The notes: a model not told the origin generated them from the letters alone. 64,000 nt of DNA from Terriglobia bacterium (GCA_021325275.1 JAJPHL010000042.1:185949-249948), one strand, 5' to 3'. Positions 45,109 through 54,329 are shown, counted from the first letter of the stretch. Translations and numbers: made by a program.

Positions 45109-46500
45109 ATGATCTCGATTCAATTTCTAGGCGCGGCCGGCACTGTCACCGGCTCGAAACATCTCACGCGATTCGACGGCAAAGAAATGCTCGTCGACTG
45201 CGGACTCTTTCAAGGCGCGAAGGAATGGCGCGAGCGAAATTGGCAGCCGCTGCCCGTGCCCGCCAAGAGCATCGACTGGCTGGTACTCACGCACGCGCAT
45301 CTCGATCACGTGGGATTTTTGCCGCGCATTTATTCGGAAGGATTCCGCAATCCCGTGATTTGTACGCCCGCCACCGACGATTTGACGCGAATCGTCCTGC
45401 CGGACTCCGGACACCTCCAGGAAGAAGAAGCGGAGTTCGCCAACAAGAAGGGCTACTCGAAACACAAGCAAGCGTTGCCGCTCTACACCTACGAACAGGC
45501 TGTGCAGAGTTTGAATCTGCTGACGACGCGGCCTTTTCACGAAACATTTTCCGTGGGTAGCGGAACGGGACGCTACTTGCGCGCGGGACACATTCTCGGC
45601 TCCGGATTCTTCGAATTCTCTTACGGCGGCCGCAAGATTCTCTTCAGCGGCGACCTCGGCCGCATTCGCCGTGACCCGGAAGACCAAGGCGATCCGCAGA
45701 TTCCCGAGCCGGTTTTCGAAGCCGATTATCTTTTGCTCGAATCGACGTACGGGAATCGCCTGCATTCGAAGGACGATCCGCGTCCGAAGATCTCGGAGAT
45801 CCTGTACCGCACGCAACAATCTGGCGGCTCGGTGGTGATTCCCGCGTTCGCCGTGGAGCGCACGGAAAAGTTGATTTTCATGATCAAGAAACTCATGGAG
45901 ACAGGCAAAGCGCCGCGCTTGCCGGTGTTCATCGACTCGCCGATGGCCGTGGAAGCCGTGAAGGCGTTTGTGAAACATTGCGAGGAATACGACGCCGCCA
46001 CGCGCCGCGTGGTCGCGAAGTACGGCGATCCGAGCGACTGGCCCGGATTCACGTTCTGCAAGACGCGCGAAGAGTCGATGGCCATCAATGACGTGAAGGG
46101 ACCGCACGTCATCATCTCCGCCAGCGGCATGCTGACGGGTGGACGCGTGCTGCATCATCTCGCGCGGCGCCTCGGCGATCCGCGCTGCACGGTGTTGTTC
46201 GTGGGATTCCAAGCGCCGGGCAGCCGCGGACAGTTGATGCAGGCCGGCGGCAAGAGCGTCCGCATGTTCGGCAAGGAATTCGGAATCCAATGCCATGTCG
46301 AAACGCTCGACCAGTTTTCCGATCACGCCGACTACGAAGAGATCATCGAGTGGCTCAAGAATTTCAAACATCCGCCACGCCGGACGTTCCTGGTGCATGG
46401 CGAACCGGCCGGAGCCGAGGCACTGCGCGAATTGATCGTCAAGACGTTCAAGTGGGACGTTCATATCGCGAAGTATCTGGAGACCGTCGAATTGGAGTAG
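45109..46500 (+). CDS. Metallo-beta-lactamase/beta-CASP family nuclease (CPSF73-like)
   Basis: The 463-residue protein carries the MBL zinc motif THAHLDHVG, AGHILGSGFFEF, FSGDLGR, and the beta-CASP segment (IPAFAVERTEKL, ISASGMLTGGRVLHHL, DQFSDHAD, FLVHGEP), the composition of RNA-processing nucleases. Archaeal and bacterial homologues are endo- or exoribonucleases. No KH domains are present. TACGCT, eight bases before the ATG, suggests a near-leaderless transcript. The following gene begins eight bases after its stop. Confidence 0.93.
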   Translation: MISIQFLGAAGTVTGSKHLTRFDGKEMLVDCGLFQGAKEWRERNWQPLPVPAKSIDWLVLTHAHLDHVGFLPRIYSEGFRNPVICTPATDDLTRIVLPDSGHLQEEEAEFANKKGYSKHKQALPLYTYEQAVQSLNLLTTRPFHETFSVGSGTGRYLRAGHILGSGFFEFSYGGRKILFSGDLGRIRRDPEDQGDPQIPEPVFEADYLLLESTYGNRLHSKDDPRPKISEILYRTQQSGGSVVIPAFAVERTEKLIFMIKKLMETGKAPRLPVFIDSPMAVEAVKAFVKHCEEYDAATRRVVAKYGDPSDWPGFTFCKTREESMAINDVKGPHVIISASGMLTGGRVLHHLARRLGDPRCTVLFVGFQAPGSRGQLMQAGGKSVRMFGKEFGIQCHVETLDQFSDHADYEEIIEWLKNFKHPPRRTFLVHGEPAGAEALRELIVKTFKWDVHIAKYLETVELE

Positions 46501-46507
46501 ATCATCC

Positions 46508-47599
46508 ATGAAAGAGTATTTCGCGTTGCTTGGAGTGTTGCTTGCTTCGCTTTCGCTTGCTGCGCAAAAGCCGCAGACGGCGCTGTACACCGTCGGATCC
46601 GCCACGGCGTCTCCCGGCGAGAAAGCCACGGGCGTGATCCCCGTTCCCGCGGGAACCGACCTGGGCAGTAACATTCCGGTGGTGGTTTTTCAGGGACGGC
46701 AAACCGGTCCCGTGTTGGCGATCGCCGCGGGCGCGCATGGAACCGAGTACGCCTCGATCATCGCCGCGGAGCAATTGATTTCGGTGATCAACCCGGAAGA
46801 GTTGGCTGGTACGGTGATCCTGCTGCCGCTGATCAATCTGAATTCGTTCGAGCAAAAAGTGCCGCACGTGAATCCCACCGACGGCAAGAACATGAATCGC
46901 ATGTATCCGGGCAGCTTGAATGGCACGCAAACGGATCGCGTTTCCTACTTCATCACGTCGCAAGTGGTGGAGCGCTGCGACTACTTCATCGATATGCATG
47001 GCGGCGATCTCGACGAAAGCCTGCGGCCGTACAGCTATTGGAGCAAATCGGGCAACGAGAAGCAGGACTCGATCTCCCGCGACATGCTGCTGGCCTTCGG
47101 CCTCGATCACATTATCATCGTCACGGACCGTCCGCGCGACCCGCAACAGTCGCGCTATCTGGAAACGACCGCGTCGACGCGCGGCAAGCCGTCGATTACC
47201 GTGGAAGCCGGCTCGGCGGGCACAACCGATTCCGACGACGTCACCGCACTCGTCGCGGGCAGTCTCAACGTGATGCGCTACTTGAAAATGCTGCCGCATC
47301 CGCCCGAGCGCGTGCAGAATCCCGTGTGGCTCGATTCGCAGATCGCGGTGCTTGCGGAGCAAACCGGGATTTTCTATCCGCTCGTCAAGAAGGGAACGTA
47401 CGCGCAAAAGGGAATGAAACTTGGGTACATTACCGATTACTTCGGCAAAACGATTTTCGAAGCGCGCGCCCCGATTTCCGGCGTGGTGCTGTTCATTTCC
47501 GCCGTGCCGTCGATGAAAAAAGGCGACAGCATCGCCAGCATGGCCGCGCCCGCTCCCGATCCGCGGCTCGGCCAGCCGGAAAAAACAAACGCGCCATAG
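46508..47599 (+). CDS. Secreted AstE/AspA-family zinc deacylase/carboxypeptidase
   Basis: The 363-residue protein has a signal peptide (ending LAAQ) and the AstE/AspA (M14-like) zinc motif HGTEYAS (His and Glu ligands), NMNRMYPGS, and DMHGGDL (third His). Known members cleave N-acyl amino acids or peptides. The C-terminal part has the typical biotinyl-like beta domain (KKGTYAQKGMKLGYITDYFG). Its stop codon is directly followed by the stop codon of the convergent anti-sigma gene. Exact substrate unknown. Confidence 0.9.
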   Translation: MKEYFALLGVLLASLSLAAQKPQTALYTVGSATASPGEKATGVIPVPAGTDLGSNIPVVVFQGRQTGPVLAIAAGAHGTEYASIIAAEQLISVINPEELAGTVILLPLINLNSFEQKVPHVNPTDGKNMNRMYPGSLNGTQTDRVSYFITSQVVERCDYFIDMHGGDLDESLRPYSYWSKSGNEKQDSISRDMLLAFGLDHIIIVTDRPRDPQQSRYLETTASTRGKPSITVEAGSAGTTDSDDVTALVAGSLNVMRYLKMLPHPPERVQNPVWLDSQIAVLAEQTGIFYPLVKKGTYAQKGMKLGYITDYFGKTIFEARAPISGVVLFISAVPSMKKGDSIASMAAPAPDPRLGQPEKTNAP

Positions 47600-48754
47600 T
47601 TACTGCGGCGGCTTTTGTTGCTCCGGCTGCTTCTCCCACGTTTTGCCGCCGTCCTTCGTACGGTACACGTTCGTCGAGCGGCAGCGAATTTCAAAGTGTA
47701 ACGCGTCGTCGACGTGAACGCTCACAACGGGCTCGGGCGTTGCGATCTTCTGCCAAGTGGTTCCGCCATCGGTCGAGATTTGGAGCGCGTCTTTTTCGAC
47801 GATCCGGCCTTCAGCCGTGATCACCGCGCGAGCAAACAGAGAACGTTCCGCTGCAAGCGGGGCCGGAGGCGGGCTCGCCGCAGCCGCGCGGTTAACCCCA
47901 GCCATGGGCTTGGCCGCGACGCCCCGGCCTCCTCCTCCAGATCCCGCACTGCCTTGAAGCACTCCGCCGACAACCGCGTTCTGCGCTTGATTCTGCGAAT
48001 TGTTGGCCTGTGGTGCCGGCGCGGTAGCATTGGCCGCCTCGGCCTTTAGTTGATCGCGTCGGTCGGCGGTTTGCGTGGTTCGTGGTTGTAACTCGAGCGG
48101 CGGTTCTACCTTACGCGCCTTCGAATCCAGCGACAACTCTTCGTCCTTCTGCGGCGCGGGCGGCGCAACTGTGGGCGGAGAAAATGGCGGCGCGGGCGCA
48201 AATGGTCCGCTTGCCGGCGCCGCCGCGCGCGATTCTTTTTTCTTAGCGACGATCGGCGTTTCGGCGGCCGCGGCGTCCGGTTTGGCGGGCGCCCTTTCCG
48301 GCTTTGCGGGCGTGCTCTCCAGCGCAGTTTCCGGCGCAGTTTTCGACGCAGTTTTCGACGCAGTTTTCGAAATGACCGGCTCCGGGTGCGGTGTCGGCGT
48401 CGGCGGCCGCACGATCTCCTCGCGATTCATCAACACGATCGATCCGGTCACGACGATCGCCGCAAACGCCGGAACCCACATCCATCGCTTCCACCAAGCC
48501 GGCGATCTAGTTTCCACGATCCCTTCGCGTGGAGCGAGGCGCACTAATGCCGCGACATCATCGCGGCAGGCCGGGCAAATCGCCAGGTGCTCGATGAATC
48601 GCTCGCGGTTCTCGGTGTCCAAAGAGCTTTCCACATACGCCGCGAGGATTTCGGCGTCGCCACACACGGGACCGCCCGCGGCAGCGCCGGGCCCTGCGCT
48701 CCGCGCGCGCTGCTTCAGCAACTCCTCCATCGGATCGGCGTCGTGCGGTTTCAC
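47600..48754 (-). CDS. Zinc-finger anti-sigma factor with C-terminal Asp-box domain
   Basis: The 384-residue protein has an N-terminal anti-sigma zinc finger (EHLAICPACRDD, HxxxCxxC, near residues 50-60), one membrane helix (about 92-112, WVPAFAAIVVTGSIVLM), then an extracytoplasmic Pro/Ala/Lys-rich linker of about 200 residues including four near-identical KTAS/KTAP units, and a C-terminal domain with two Asp-box/BNR motifs (STDGGTTWQ and TKDGGKTWE). It begins with GTG overlapping the sigma stop (GTGA), with AAGGAG upstream. It would sequester the adjacent sigma factor; the Asp-box domain may sense a glycan or protein ligand (inference). Confidence 0.9.
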   Translation of the reverse strand: MKPHDADPMEELLKQRARSAGPGAAAGGPVCGDAEILAAYVESSLDTENRERFIEHLAICPACRDDVAALVRLAPREGIVETRSPAWWKRWMWVPAFAAIVVTGSIVLMNREEIVRPPTPTPHPEPVISKTASKTASKTAPETALESTPAKPERAPAKPDAAAAETPIVAKKKESRAAAPASGPFAPAPPFSPPTVAPPAPQKDEELSLDSKARKVEPPLELQPRTTQTADRRDQLKAEAANATAPAPQANNSQNQAQNAVVGGVLQGSAGSGGGGRGVAAKPMAGVNRAAAASPPPAPLAAERSLFARAVITAEGRIVEKDALQISTDGGTTWQKIATPEPVVSVHVDDALHFEIRCRSTNVYRTKDGGKTWEKQPEQQKPPQ

Positions 48755-49602
48755 AATCTCTCCTTCAATAGAACGCTCGGGCTTGGCGTTTCTTGCGCCG
48801 GCCTCCACTCCAATCCTTGGCTCACGGCTTCGAGCAAGCATTCCTGCGCGCGGCGCTCGTCCATGCCGTAGTCTTTCTTAAGGATCGCGGTCAGGCTTTC
48901 CCTCAGTGCCGCACGGGCGCGATCCAGTTCGCGGCTTGCGGTGGCCTCATGCACGCCGACAAGCGAGGCGGCTTCCCGTAGGTTCAGATTCTGGAAGTAG
49001 TAAAAGTCGAGCAGCAATTTCTGCCGCGGCGGCAGCGCCGAGAGCGCGTGGTCGAGCGCGCGCGACGCAATCGCGGCGGTTTGTGCTTCCTCTGCGGGAT
49101 CTCCCGTCGCATGCGCCGCCGGCTCCGGCCCATTTTCGTCGATCGGCTGAAGGCGTTTCGTAGCGCGCCATCGATCGATCCACGTTTGGCGAAGGACGGC
49201 GCGCATCCACCCCGCGAGCGAGCTGCGTCCGCCATACGAACCCAGCCTGGCTTCGCGCGCAGCGTACATTTCTCCAAACAGCGCGTCAGCCAGTTCCTCA
49301 CCTTGATCGCCGGCCATCGCGCGGCCCGCCGCACGAAGGGGTGTGCGCAGGGTGTCCATGAAAGTTTTCCATGCCGCTTCCGATCCCGCCACGCACGCCG
49401 CCGTCAACGCGAGATCGTTCACACGCAAGCTTCGCAAGTAGTCGGGAACGCGCGCTTCGCTGACGCCGGATTTTTCCGCGGACTTCCACAGGGCCGCCGT
49501 GAAGACCTCCAGGTCGATGTCCACCGTGGACCGGGCCGCGCCGTGCAGGCCGGCGATCAATCGGCCGTGTGCGGCTCGAAACGCTTGGAGCGTCATTCCC
49601 AT
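48751..49602 (-). CDS. Sigma-70 family (ECF-like) RNA polymerase sigma factor with N-terminal extension
   Basis: The 283-residue protein is longer than typical ECF sigma factors: about 75 N-terminal residues of unknown role precede region 2 (EELADALFGEMYAARE, SLAGWMRAVLRQTWIDRWR). Region 4 is LSALPPRQKLLLDFYYFQNLNLREAAS and ATASRELDRARAAL. TATAAT nine bases before the ATG (49617-49612) supports the start at MGMTLQAF. The stop overlaps the start of the anti-sigma gene, which fits tight coupling of sigma and anti-sigma levels. Confidence 0.92.
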   Translation of the reverse strand: MGMTLQAFRAAHGRLIAGLHGAARSTVDIDLEVFTAALWKSAEKSGVSEARVPDYLRSLRVNDLALTAACVAGSEAAWKTFMDTLRTPLRAAGRAMAGDQGEELADALFGEMYAAREARLGSYGGRSSLAGWMRAVLRQTWIDRWRATKRLQPIDENGPEPAAHATGDPAEEAQTAAIASRALDHALSALPPRQKLLLDFYYFQNLNLREAASLVGVHEATASRELDRARAALRESLTAILKKDYGMDERRAQECLLEAVSQGLEWRPAQETPSPSVLLKERL

Positions 49603-49737
49603 GCAACTTGAATTATATGTCCGCTCACGACGGGGAAAATTTTTCACGGCACAAACTCTGTTTGCCAGTAGAATCAAATGCGGCATTCAAGCAAGAATCC
49701 CCCGGGCCAGACATTTCACAAGGAGATTACGCAGTTT

Positions 49738-50037
49738 ATGGCAGATCGCATGACACAATCGCAGGTCGTGAAGCACTTGGCCTCCGCGAATGGCTTGAGC
49801 AACAAGGCTGCCAAGGCTTACCTGGAGTCGTTGGTGTCCTTGGCCGTGGCGCAAGCGAAGAAGAATGGCCTGTTCGTGCTGCCCGGCCTGGGCCGTTTGA
49901 AGAGAGTTCAGCGGAAAGCGCGCATGGGGCGCAATCCCGCCACCGGCCAGGAGATCAAGATTCCCGCGAAGACCACCGCGAAGTTCTATCTCGCCAAGGT
50001 TGTGAAGGATTCGATCGCGCCCCAGAAGAAGAAATAG
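49738..50037 (+). CDS. HU-family DNA-binding protein
   Basis: The 99-residue protein is HU-like: SQVVKHLASANGLSNKAAKAYLE, GLFVLPGLGRLKRVQRKARMGRNPATGQEIKIPA (arm with RNPATG), and a basic C-terminus. It differs from the HU/IHF protein at 12920 in lacking the Pro/Ala tail and in having a more divergent N-terminus, closer to the DNA-binding HU-like proteins of Acidobacteria and Bacteroidetes. The ATG at 49738 is preceded by AAGGAG some 13 bases upstream; the ATG at 49750 is the alternative. Confidence 0.93.
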   Translation: MADRMTQSQVVKHLASANGLSNKAAKAYLESLVSLAVAQAKKNGLFVLPGLGRLKRVQRKARMGRNPATGQEIKIPAKTTAKFYLAKVVKDSIAPQKKK

Positions 50038-50075
50038 AAGCCCGAGAAGTAAACCGCCACCGAGTTTCGTTTCCG

Positions 50076-50113
50076 CGCCCGGACGCTTCCCGCGATCCGG
50101 GCGTGTTCTTTTG
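50076..50113 (+). terminator. Intrinsic terminator after the HU-like gene
   Basis: CGCCCGGA (50076-50083) pairs with TCCGGGCG (50096-50103) around a 12-nt loop and is followed by TGTTCTTTT. It separates the HU transcript from the arginine operon. Confidence 0.8.
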
Positions 50114-50139
50114 CGGCAACATTTCCTCACGATTTTTCT

Positions 50140-50167
50140 TTGACGTTCGCTTCCGCTCGTGTATGAT
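50140..50167 (+). promoter_or_regulatory. Sigma-70 promoter of the arginine operon
   Basis: TTGACG (50140-50145), a 16-bp spacer and TATGAT (50162-50167) predict a start near 50174. The -10 box lies inside the first ARG box. Confidence 0.8.
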
Positions 50168-50193
50168 TATTCACAGCTTCGCATAATTATTCA
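50160..50193 (+). promoter_or_regulatory. Two tandem ARG boxes (ArgR operator)
   Basis: TGTATGATTATTCA (50160-50173) and CGCATAATTATTCA (50180-50193) each match the 14-bp ARG box TGAATWWWWATTCA at 11-12 positions and share the half-site ATTATTCACAG. They are 20 bp apart, two helical turns, as for ArgR hexamer sites. They cover the -10 box and start site, so arginine-bound ArgR, encoded by the last gene of the operon, should repress. Confidence 0.78.
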
Positions 50194-50209
50194 CAGGAGA
50201 GTAGTTCCG

Positions 50210-51214
50210 ATGAGCACCAAGGTTGCGATCGCCGCTTTGAAACCCACCGCGGCTCCATCCCCGCGGCGGCAACGTCCGGTTCCACCCGCCGATTTGATTC
50301 GAGACGACGATTTTTCGCCGGCCGGCGTGTCCGCGATTTTCGATCTCGCTGCCGACGTGAAGAAGAATCCACGGCGCTATCAGCACGCGCTCGAGGGGCG
50401 CAGCCTGGCGGTGCTCTTCGAGAAGCGGTCGCTCCGCACCCGCCTGACGTTTGAATTGGCGATGAAATCGCTCGGCGGCGACAGCGTGTTCATGGACTCG
50501 GCGCCGCAGCGCATTCCCGATCGCGAGCCGATCGCCGACGTAGCCCGCAATTTGGAACGCTGGGTCGACGCCGTCGCGCTGCGCACGTTCTCGCACTCCA
50601 CGGTGGAGGAATTCGCGCAGTGGTCGCGCGTGCCCATCGTGAACGGCTTGAGCGAAATGTTCCATCCCTGCCAGGCGCTCACGGATTTCTTCACGCTCGG
50701 CGAAGCGTTCGGCCGCAACGGCGTGGCGCGCGGAAAAGTGAAACTGGCGTTTGTGGGCGACGGCAACAACGTGGCGCACTCGTTGATGTTGACGGGCGCA
50801 TTGTGCGGCGCGCATGTGGCCGTGGCCGTTCCGGAAGCGTATCAACCGAACGCTGAGATCGTCGCGCGGGCCCGCGATATCGCCGCCGAAACCGGCGCGA
50901 AGCTCGAACTGCACGTCGACGATCCGGGCGCGGCCGTCCGCGGCGCTAAAGCGGTCTACACGGACGTTTGGGCCAGCATGGGATTCGAGCACGAAGCGGC
51001 CGAACGCGCGCAAGTTTTCGCGCCGTTCCAAGTAAATCGCGCGCTGATGGCGCAAGCCGCACCGGACGCGGTCTTCATGCATTGCTTGCCGGCGCACCGC
51101 GAGGAAGAAGTGACGGCCGAGGTGATTGAGTCGCCGCAATCCATCGTGTTCGAACAGGCGGAGAATCGTTTGCACATCGCCAAGGCCATCCTGCTCACTC
51201 TGCTCGTGCACTAA
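50210..51214 (+). CDS. argF: Ornithine carbamoyltransferase
   Basis: The 334-residue enzyme makes citrulline from ornithine and carbamoyl phosphate. Motifs: carbamoyl phosphate loop FEKRSLRTR (canonical STRTR is SLRTR here), [34 protein letters not shown], and [10 protein letters not shown]. The SxRTR variation also occurs in N-acetyl- and N-succinylornithine transcarbamylases, so the acylated substrate cannot be fully excluded. The first 30 residues are unusually Ala/Pro-rich. A GGAGAG Shine-Dalgarno precedes the ATG at 50210. First gene of argF-argG-argH-argR. Confidence 0.92.
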   Translation: MSTKVAIAALKPTAAPSPRRQRPVPPADLIRDDDFSPAGVSAIFDLAADVKKNPRRYQHALEGRSLAVLFEKRSLRTRLTFELAMKSLGGDSVFMDSAPQRIPDREPIADVARNLERWVDAVALRTFSHSTVEEFAQWSRVPIVNGLSEMFHPCQALTDFFTLGEAFGRNGVARGKVKLAFVGDGNNVAHSLMLTGALCGAHVAVAVPEAYQPNAEIVARARDIAAETGAKLELHVDDPGAAVRGAKAVYTDVWASMGFEHEAAERAQVFAPFQVNRALMAQAAPDAVFMHCLPAHREEEVTAEVIESPQSIVFEQAENRLHIAKAILLTLLVH

Positions 51215-51285
51215 AACCGAAATCTTTTCCAGACGCGGCCGGATCACGGCGATTCGGCTGCGCAACTCAAAATCGAAGGGGAATC

Positions 51286-52494
51286 ATGAAAGTCGTACTC
51301 GCTTACTCCGGCGGACTGGATACGTCCGTCATCATTCCGTGGTTGAAGGAACATTATGATTGCGAAGTGATCGCGATGGCCGGCGACATCGGTCAAGGCG
51401 CGGGCGAACTCGACGGGATCGTCGAGAAGGCCAAGAAGACCGGCGCATCGAAGTGCTACGTGGAAGACATGCGCGAAGAGTTTGCGCGCGACTATCTGTT
51501 CAAGATGGTTCGCGCTGGGGCGGTGTACGAAGGCAAATACCTGCTGGGAACGTCGGTGGCGCGGCCGTTGTTGGCGAAGCGTCAGGTAGAGGTTGCGTTG
51601 CGCGAGGGCGCCGACGCCGTCGCGCACGGTTGCACCGGAAAAGGCAACGATCAAGTGCGCTTCGAACTCACGGTGCTGGCGTTGGCGCCGCAACTCAAGA
51701 TCATCGCCCCGTGGCGCGAGTGGGATATCAAGTCGCGCGAGGACGCCATCGATTACGCCCAGAAGCATAACGTGCCGATCGCGCAATCGGTGGAGAAGAT
51801 TTACAGCCGCGACCGCAACGTGTGGCACATCAGTCATGAAGGCGGCGCGCTCGAGGATCCCGCGAATGGAGTGCCCGACGACGTTTGGCAAATCAGCAAA
51901 GGACCGAAGGAAGCACCCGATAAACCGGGTCGTGTGACGATCGGATTTGAGCACGGCACACCTGTTTCGGTCGACGGCCAAAAGCTTTCGCCGTTCGCGT
52001 TGGTCGAAAAACTGAACGCGCTCGGCGGCGAGCACGGCATTGGCCGCATCGACCTGGTAGAAAATCGCTTCGTCGGCATGAAATCGCGCGGCGCCTACGA
52101 AACTCCCGGTGGCACGCTGCTCTACGCCGCGCACCACGAACTCGAAGCGTTGACACTCGACCGGGCGACGACCGCGTACAAGGAACATATCGCGCTCGAC
52201 TACGCGCAGATGATCTACAACGGCCTTTGGTTTACGCCCCTTCGCGAAGCGCTCGATGCGTTCATCGATTCCACGCAGCAAGTCGTGACGGGAGAAGTGA
52301 CGCTCGAACTCTTCAAGGGCAACATCGGCATCGAGTCGCGCAAGTCGCCGAATTCACTCTACTCGACAGCCATCGCCAGTTTCACGATGGGCGAATCGTA
52401 CAACCAAAAAGACGCCGAAGGTTTCATTCGCTTGATCGGATTGCCGATGAGAGTACGCGCGGCGTTGAACGAATCACTGCGGAAAAACCGCTAG
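51286..52494 (+). CDS. argG: Argininosuccinate synthase
   Basis: The 402-residue protein begins with the PP-loop ATP motif [16 protein letters not shown] and contains the citrulline/aspartate-binding blocks [15 protein letters not shown] and [15 protein letters not shown]. It joins citrulline and aspartate with ATP. The length equals the usual ~400 residues. A GAAGGGGA Shine-Dalgarno lies upstream. It lies 71 bp after argF and six bases before argH. Confidence 0.98.
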   Translation: MKVVLAYSGGLDTSVIIPWLKEHYDCEVIAMAGDIGQGAGELDGIVEKAKKTGASKCYVEDMREEFARDYLFKMVRAGAVYEGKYLLGTSVARPLLAKRQVEVALREGADAVAHGCTGKGNDQVRFELTVLALAPQLKIIAPWREWDIKSREDAIDYAQKHNVPIAQSVEKIYSRDRNVWHISHEGGALEDPANGVPDDVWQISKGPKEAPDKPGRVTIGFEHGTPVSVDGQKLSPFALVEKLNALGGEHGIGRIDLVENRFVGMKSRGAYETPGGTLLYAAHHELEALTLDRATTAYKEHIALDYAQMIYNGLWFTPLREALDAFIDSTQQVVTGEVTLELFKGNIGIESRKSPNSLYSTAIASFTMGESYNQKDAEGFIRLIGLPMRVRAALNESLRKNR

Positions 52495-52500
52495 GAACAC

Positions 52501-53883
52501 ATGAGACTTTGGGGCGGACGTTTCGACGAAGGGCCATCGGAGGTCTTCGAGCGCTTTTCCGGCTCGCTGCACTACGACAGCAGGCTGTTTTTCGCCGACA
52601 TCCAAGGCAGTCAAGCGTGGGCCAGCGAGTTGGCGCGGATCGGGATCTACACGCGCGACGAAGCGGCGCGTGTCCGCGCGGCGTTGGATGAACTGGCCGC
52701 CGACGCTCCCGCGAATCCCGCGTACTTTCAGCAGGACGACGAAGACGTTCACACTCTGGTCCTGCGAAAACTCGGCGAGAAGCCGGGAATGGACGAACTG
52801 GCGCAACGTTTGCACACCGGACGCAGCCGCAACGAACAGGTGTCGGTGGATTTCCGTCTCTGGATTCGTGGAGAAATCGCAGATGCGAGAGCGCGGCTCG
52901 ATGCGTTACTCGGCGCGCTGGTGGAACAGGCGGAACGCCATCCGGCACTGGTGTTGCCGGGGTACACGCACCTGCGACGCGCGCAACCCGTGTTGTGGGG
53001 ACACTATGTGCTGGCGTATTTCGAGATGTTCGCGCGCGACCGCGAGCGCCTCGCACGCGCCGCCGCGTCGGCGGATGCCTTGCCGCTCGGCAGCGGAGCG
53101 CTGGCCGGCTCGGGCATTCCGCTTGATCGCGCGGCGCTGGCGCGCGAACTGGGATTTTCGCGTATTACGGCAAACAGCCTCGATGCGACATCCGATCGCG
53201 ATTTCGCGCTGGAGTTTCTCTTTGCCGCCGCCGTGACGTTTCTGCATCTGAGCCGCTTGGCGGAAGATTGGATTCTGTATTCGAGCGAGGAGTTCGGTTT
53301 CCTCGAATTGTCCGATCAAGTGACCAGCGGCAGCAGCCTGATGCCGCAGAAGAAGAATCCCGATTCGCTGGAATTGCTGCGCGGCAAGACGGGGCGCATG
53401 CTCGGACACTTCGTGTCGCTGGCGACGACGATCAAAGGAACGCCGCTTAGCTACAATCGCGACATGCAAGAAGACAAGGAAGCCGTCTTCGACGCCGCGG
53501 ACCAACTGCGCGCCGGCCTCGAGATGGCGACGGTGGTCGTCGCGACCGCGAAGCCGAAGCCGGAGCCGATGCAGGAAGCCGCCGCTGGTGGATGGTCGTG
53601 CGCCACGGACTTGGCCGAATACCTGGCGCTGCATGGCGTGCCGTTCCATCAGGCGCACAAGATCGTGGGCACAATCGTGCGTGCCGGCCTGGCGGCGAAT
53701 CGTCCGCCGGAGCAGTGGACCCTGGCGCAGTTGCGCGAACACAGTCCGGCGTTCGGTGAAGATAGCCTCGTTTGGTTGCGGGGAACGGCGGGTGTGGCAC
53801 GTCGTGAAATCGAAGGCGGCACCGGCCCGGGCATGGTGGCGCAGGCGATTCATGCCGCGCGCCAGCGATTGAATAAGCTATGA
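52501..53883 (+). CDS. argH: Argininosuccinate lyase
   Basis: The 460-residue enzyme starts MRLWGGRFDEGPSE and carries the fumarase-superfamily signature GSSLMPQKKNPDSLE with the catalytic Ser. LHTGRSRNEQVSVDFRLW and PLGSGALAGSGIPLDR are also typical. It splits argininosuccinate to arginine and fumarate. Its TGA overlaps the argR start (ATGA), indicating coupled translation. Confidence 0.98.
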   Translation: MRLWGGRFDEGPSEVFERFSGSLHYDSRLFFADIQGSQAWASELARIGIYTRDEAARVRAALDELAADAPANPAYFQQDDEDVHTLVLRKLGEKPGMDELAQRLHTGRSRNEQVSVDFRLWIRGEIADARARLDALLGALVEQAERHPALVLPGYTHLRRAQPVLWGHYVLAYFEMFARDRERLARAAASADALPLGSGALAGSGIPLDRAALARELGFSRITANSLDATSDRDFALEFLFAAAVTFLHLSRLAEDWILYSSEEFGFLELSDQVTSGSSLMPQKKNPDSLELLRGKTGRMLGHFVSLATTIKGTPLSYNRDMQEDKEAVFDAADQLRAGLEMATVVVATAKPKPEPMQEAAAGGWSCATDLAEYLALHGVPFHQAHKIVGTIVRAGLAANRPPEQWTLAQLREHSPAFGEDSLVWLRGTAGVARREIEGGTGPGMVAQAIHAARQRLNKL

Positions 53884-54329
53884 ACAAACAATTCCGCCAG
53901 GACAAAATCCTGCAGTTGATTCGCGATCAGGTGATCTTCACGCAAGAGGATTTGGTGAAAGGCCTGCGGAAGATGGGTGTGCGCGCCACGCAGGTGACGC
54001 TGTCACGCGACCTGCATGAATTGAACGTGACGAAAACGTCCGCCGGATATAAAGTCCTCGACGTGACCGCGGAAGTTCAACCGGAAGTCCGGCACTACGA
54101 ATTCGAACGCACCACGGCCGACTTTCTGCGCGACGTAAAGCAAGCGCAGAATCTCGTGATCATCAAGACGTCGGTGGGCGGCGCGCAGCCCGTCGCGCAT
54201 GCGCTGGATCGCGAAAACTGGCCGGAGGTCGTGGGAACCATCGCCGGCGACGACACCATTCTCGTGATCGCTTCGGACAATCGCAATGCCAAGAAAATTC
54301 GGGAACGCTTGTTGGAGCTGGGCCGCTAA
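53880..54329 (+). CDS. argR: Arginine repressor
   Basis: The 149-residue protein has an N-terminal winged-helix domain (KILQLIRDQVIFTQEDLVKGL, VTLSRDLHELNVTK) and a C-terminal hexamerisation and arginine-binding domain (VGGAQPVAHALDREN, EVVGTIAGDDTILVIA with the GDD arginine-contact aspartates). As the last gene of the arg operon it allows feedback through the two ARG boxes upstream of argF. Its TAA overlaps the convergent gene's TAG in the sequence CTAA. Confidence 0.97.
   Translation: MNKQFRQDKILQLIRDQVIFTQEDLVKGLRKMGVRATQVTLSRDLHELNVTKTSAGYKVLDVTAEVQPEVRHYEFERTTADFLRDVKQAQNLVIIKTSVGGAQPVAHALDRENWPEVVGTIAGDDTILVIASDNRNAKKIRERLLELGR

Noticed and set aside
49590..49686. Upstream start for the second sigma factor (MPHLILLANR...)
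   Set aside because: The extra codons overlap the TATAAT -10; the ATG at 49602 fits the promoter and coding pattern.
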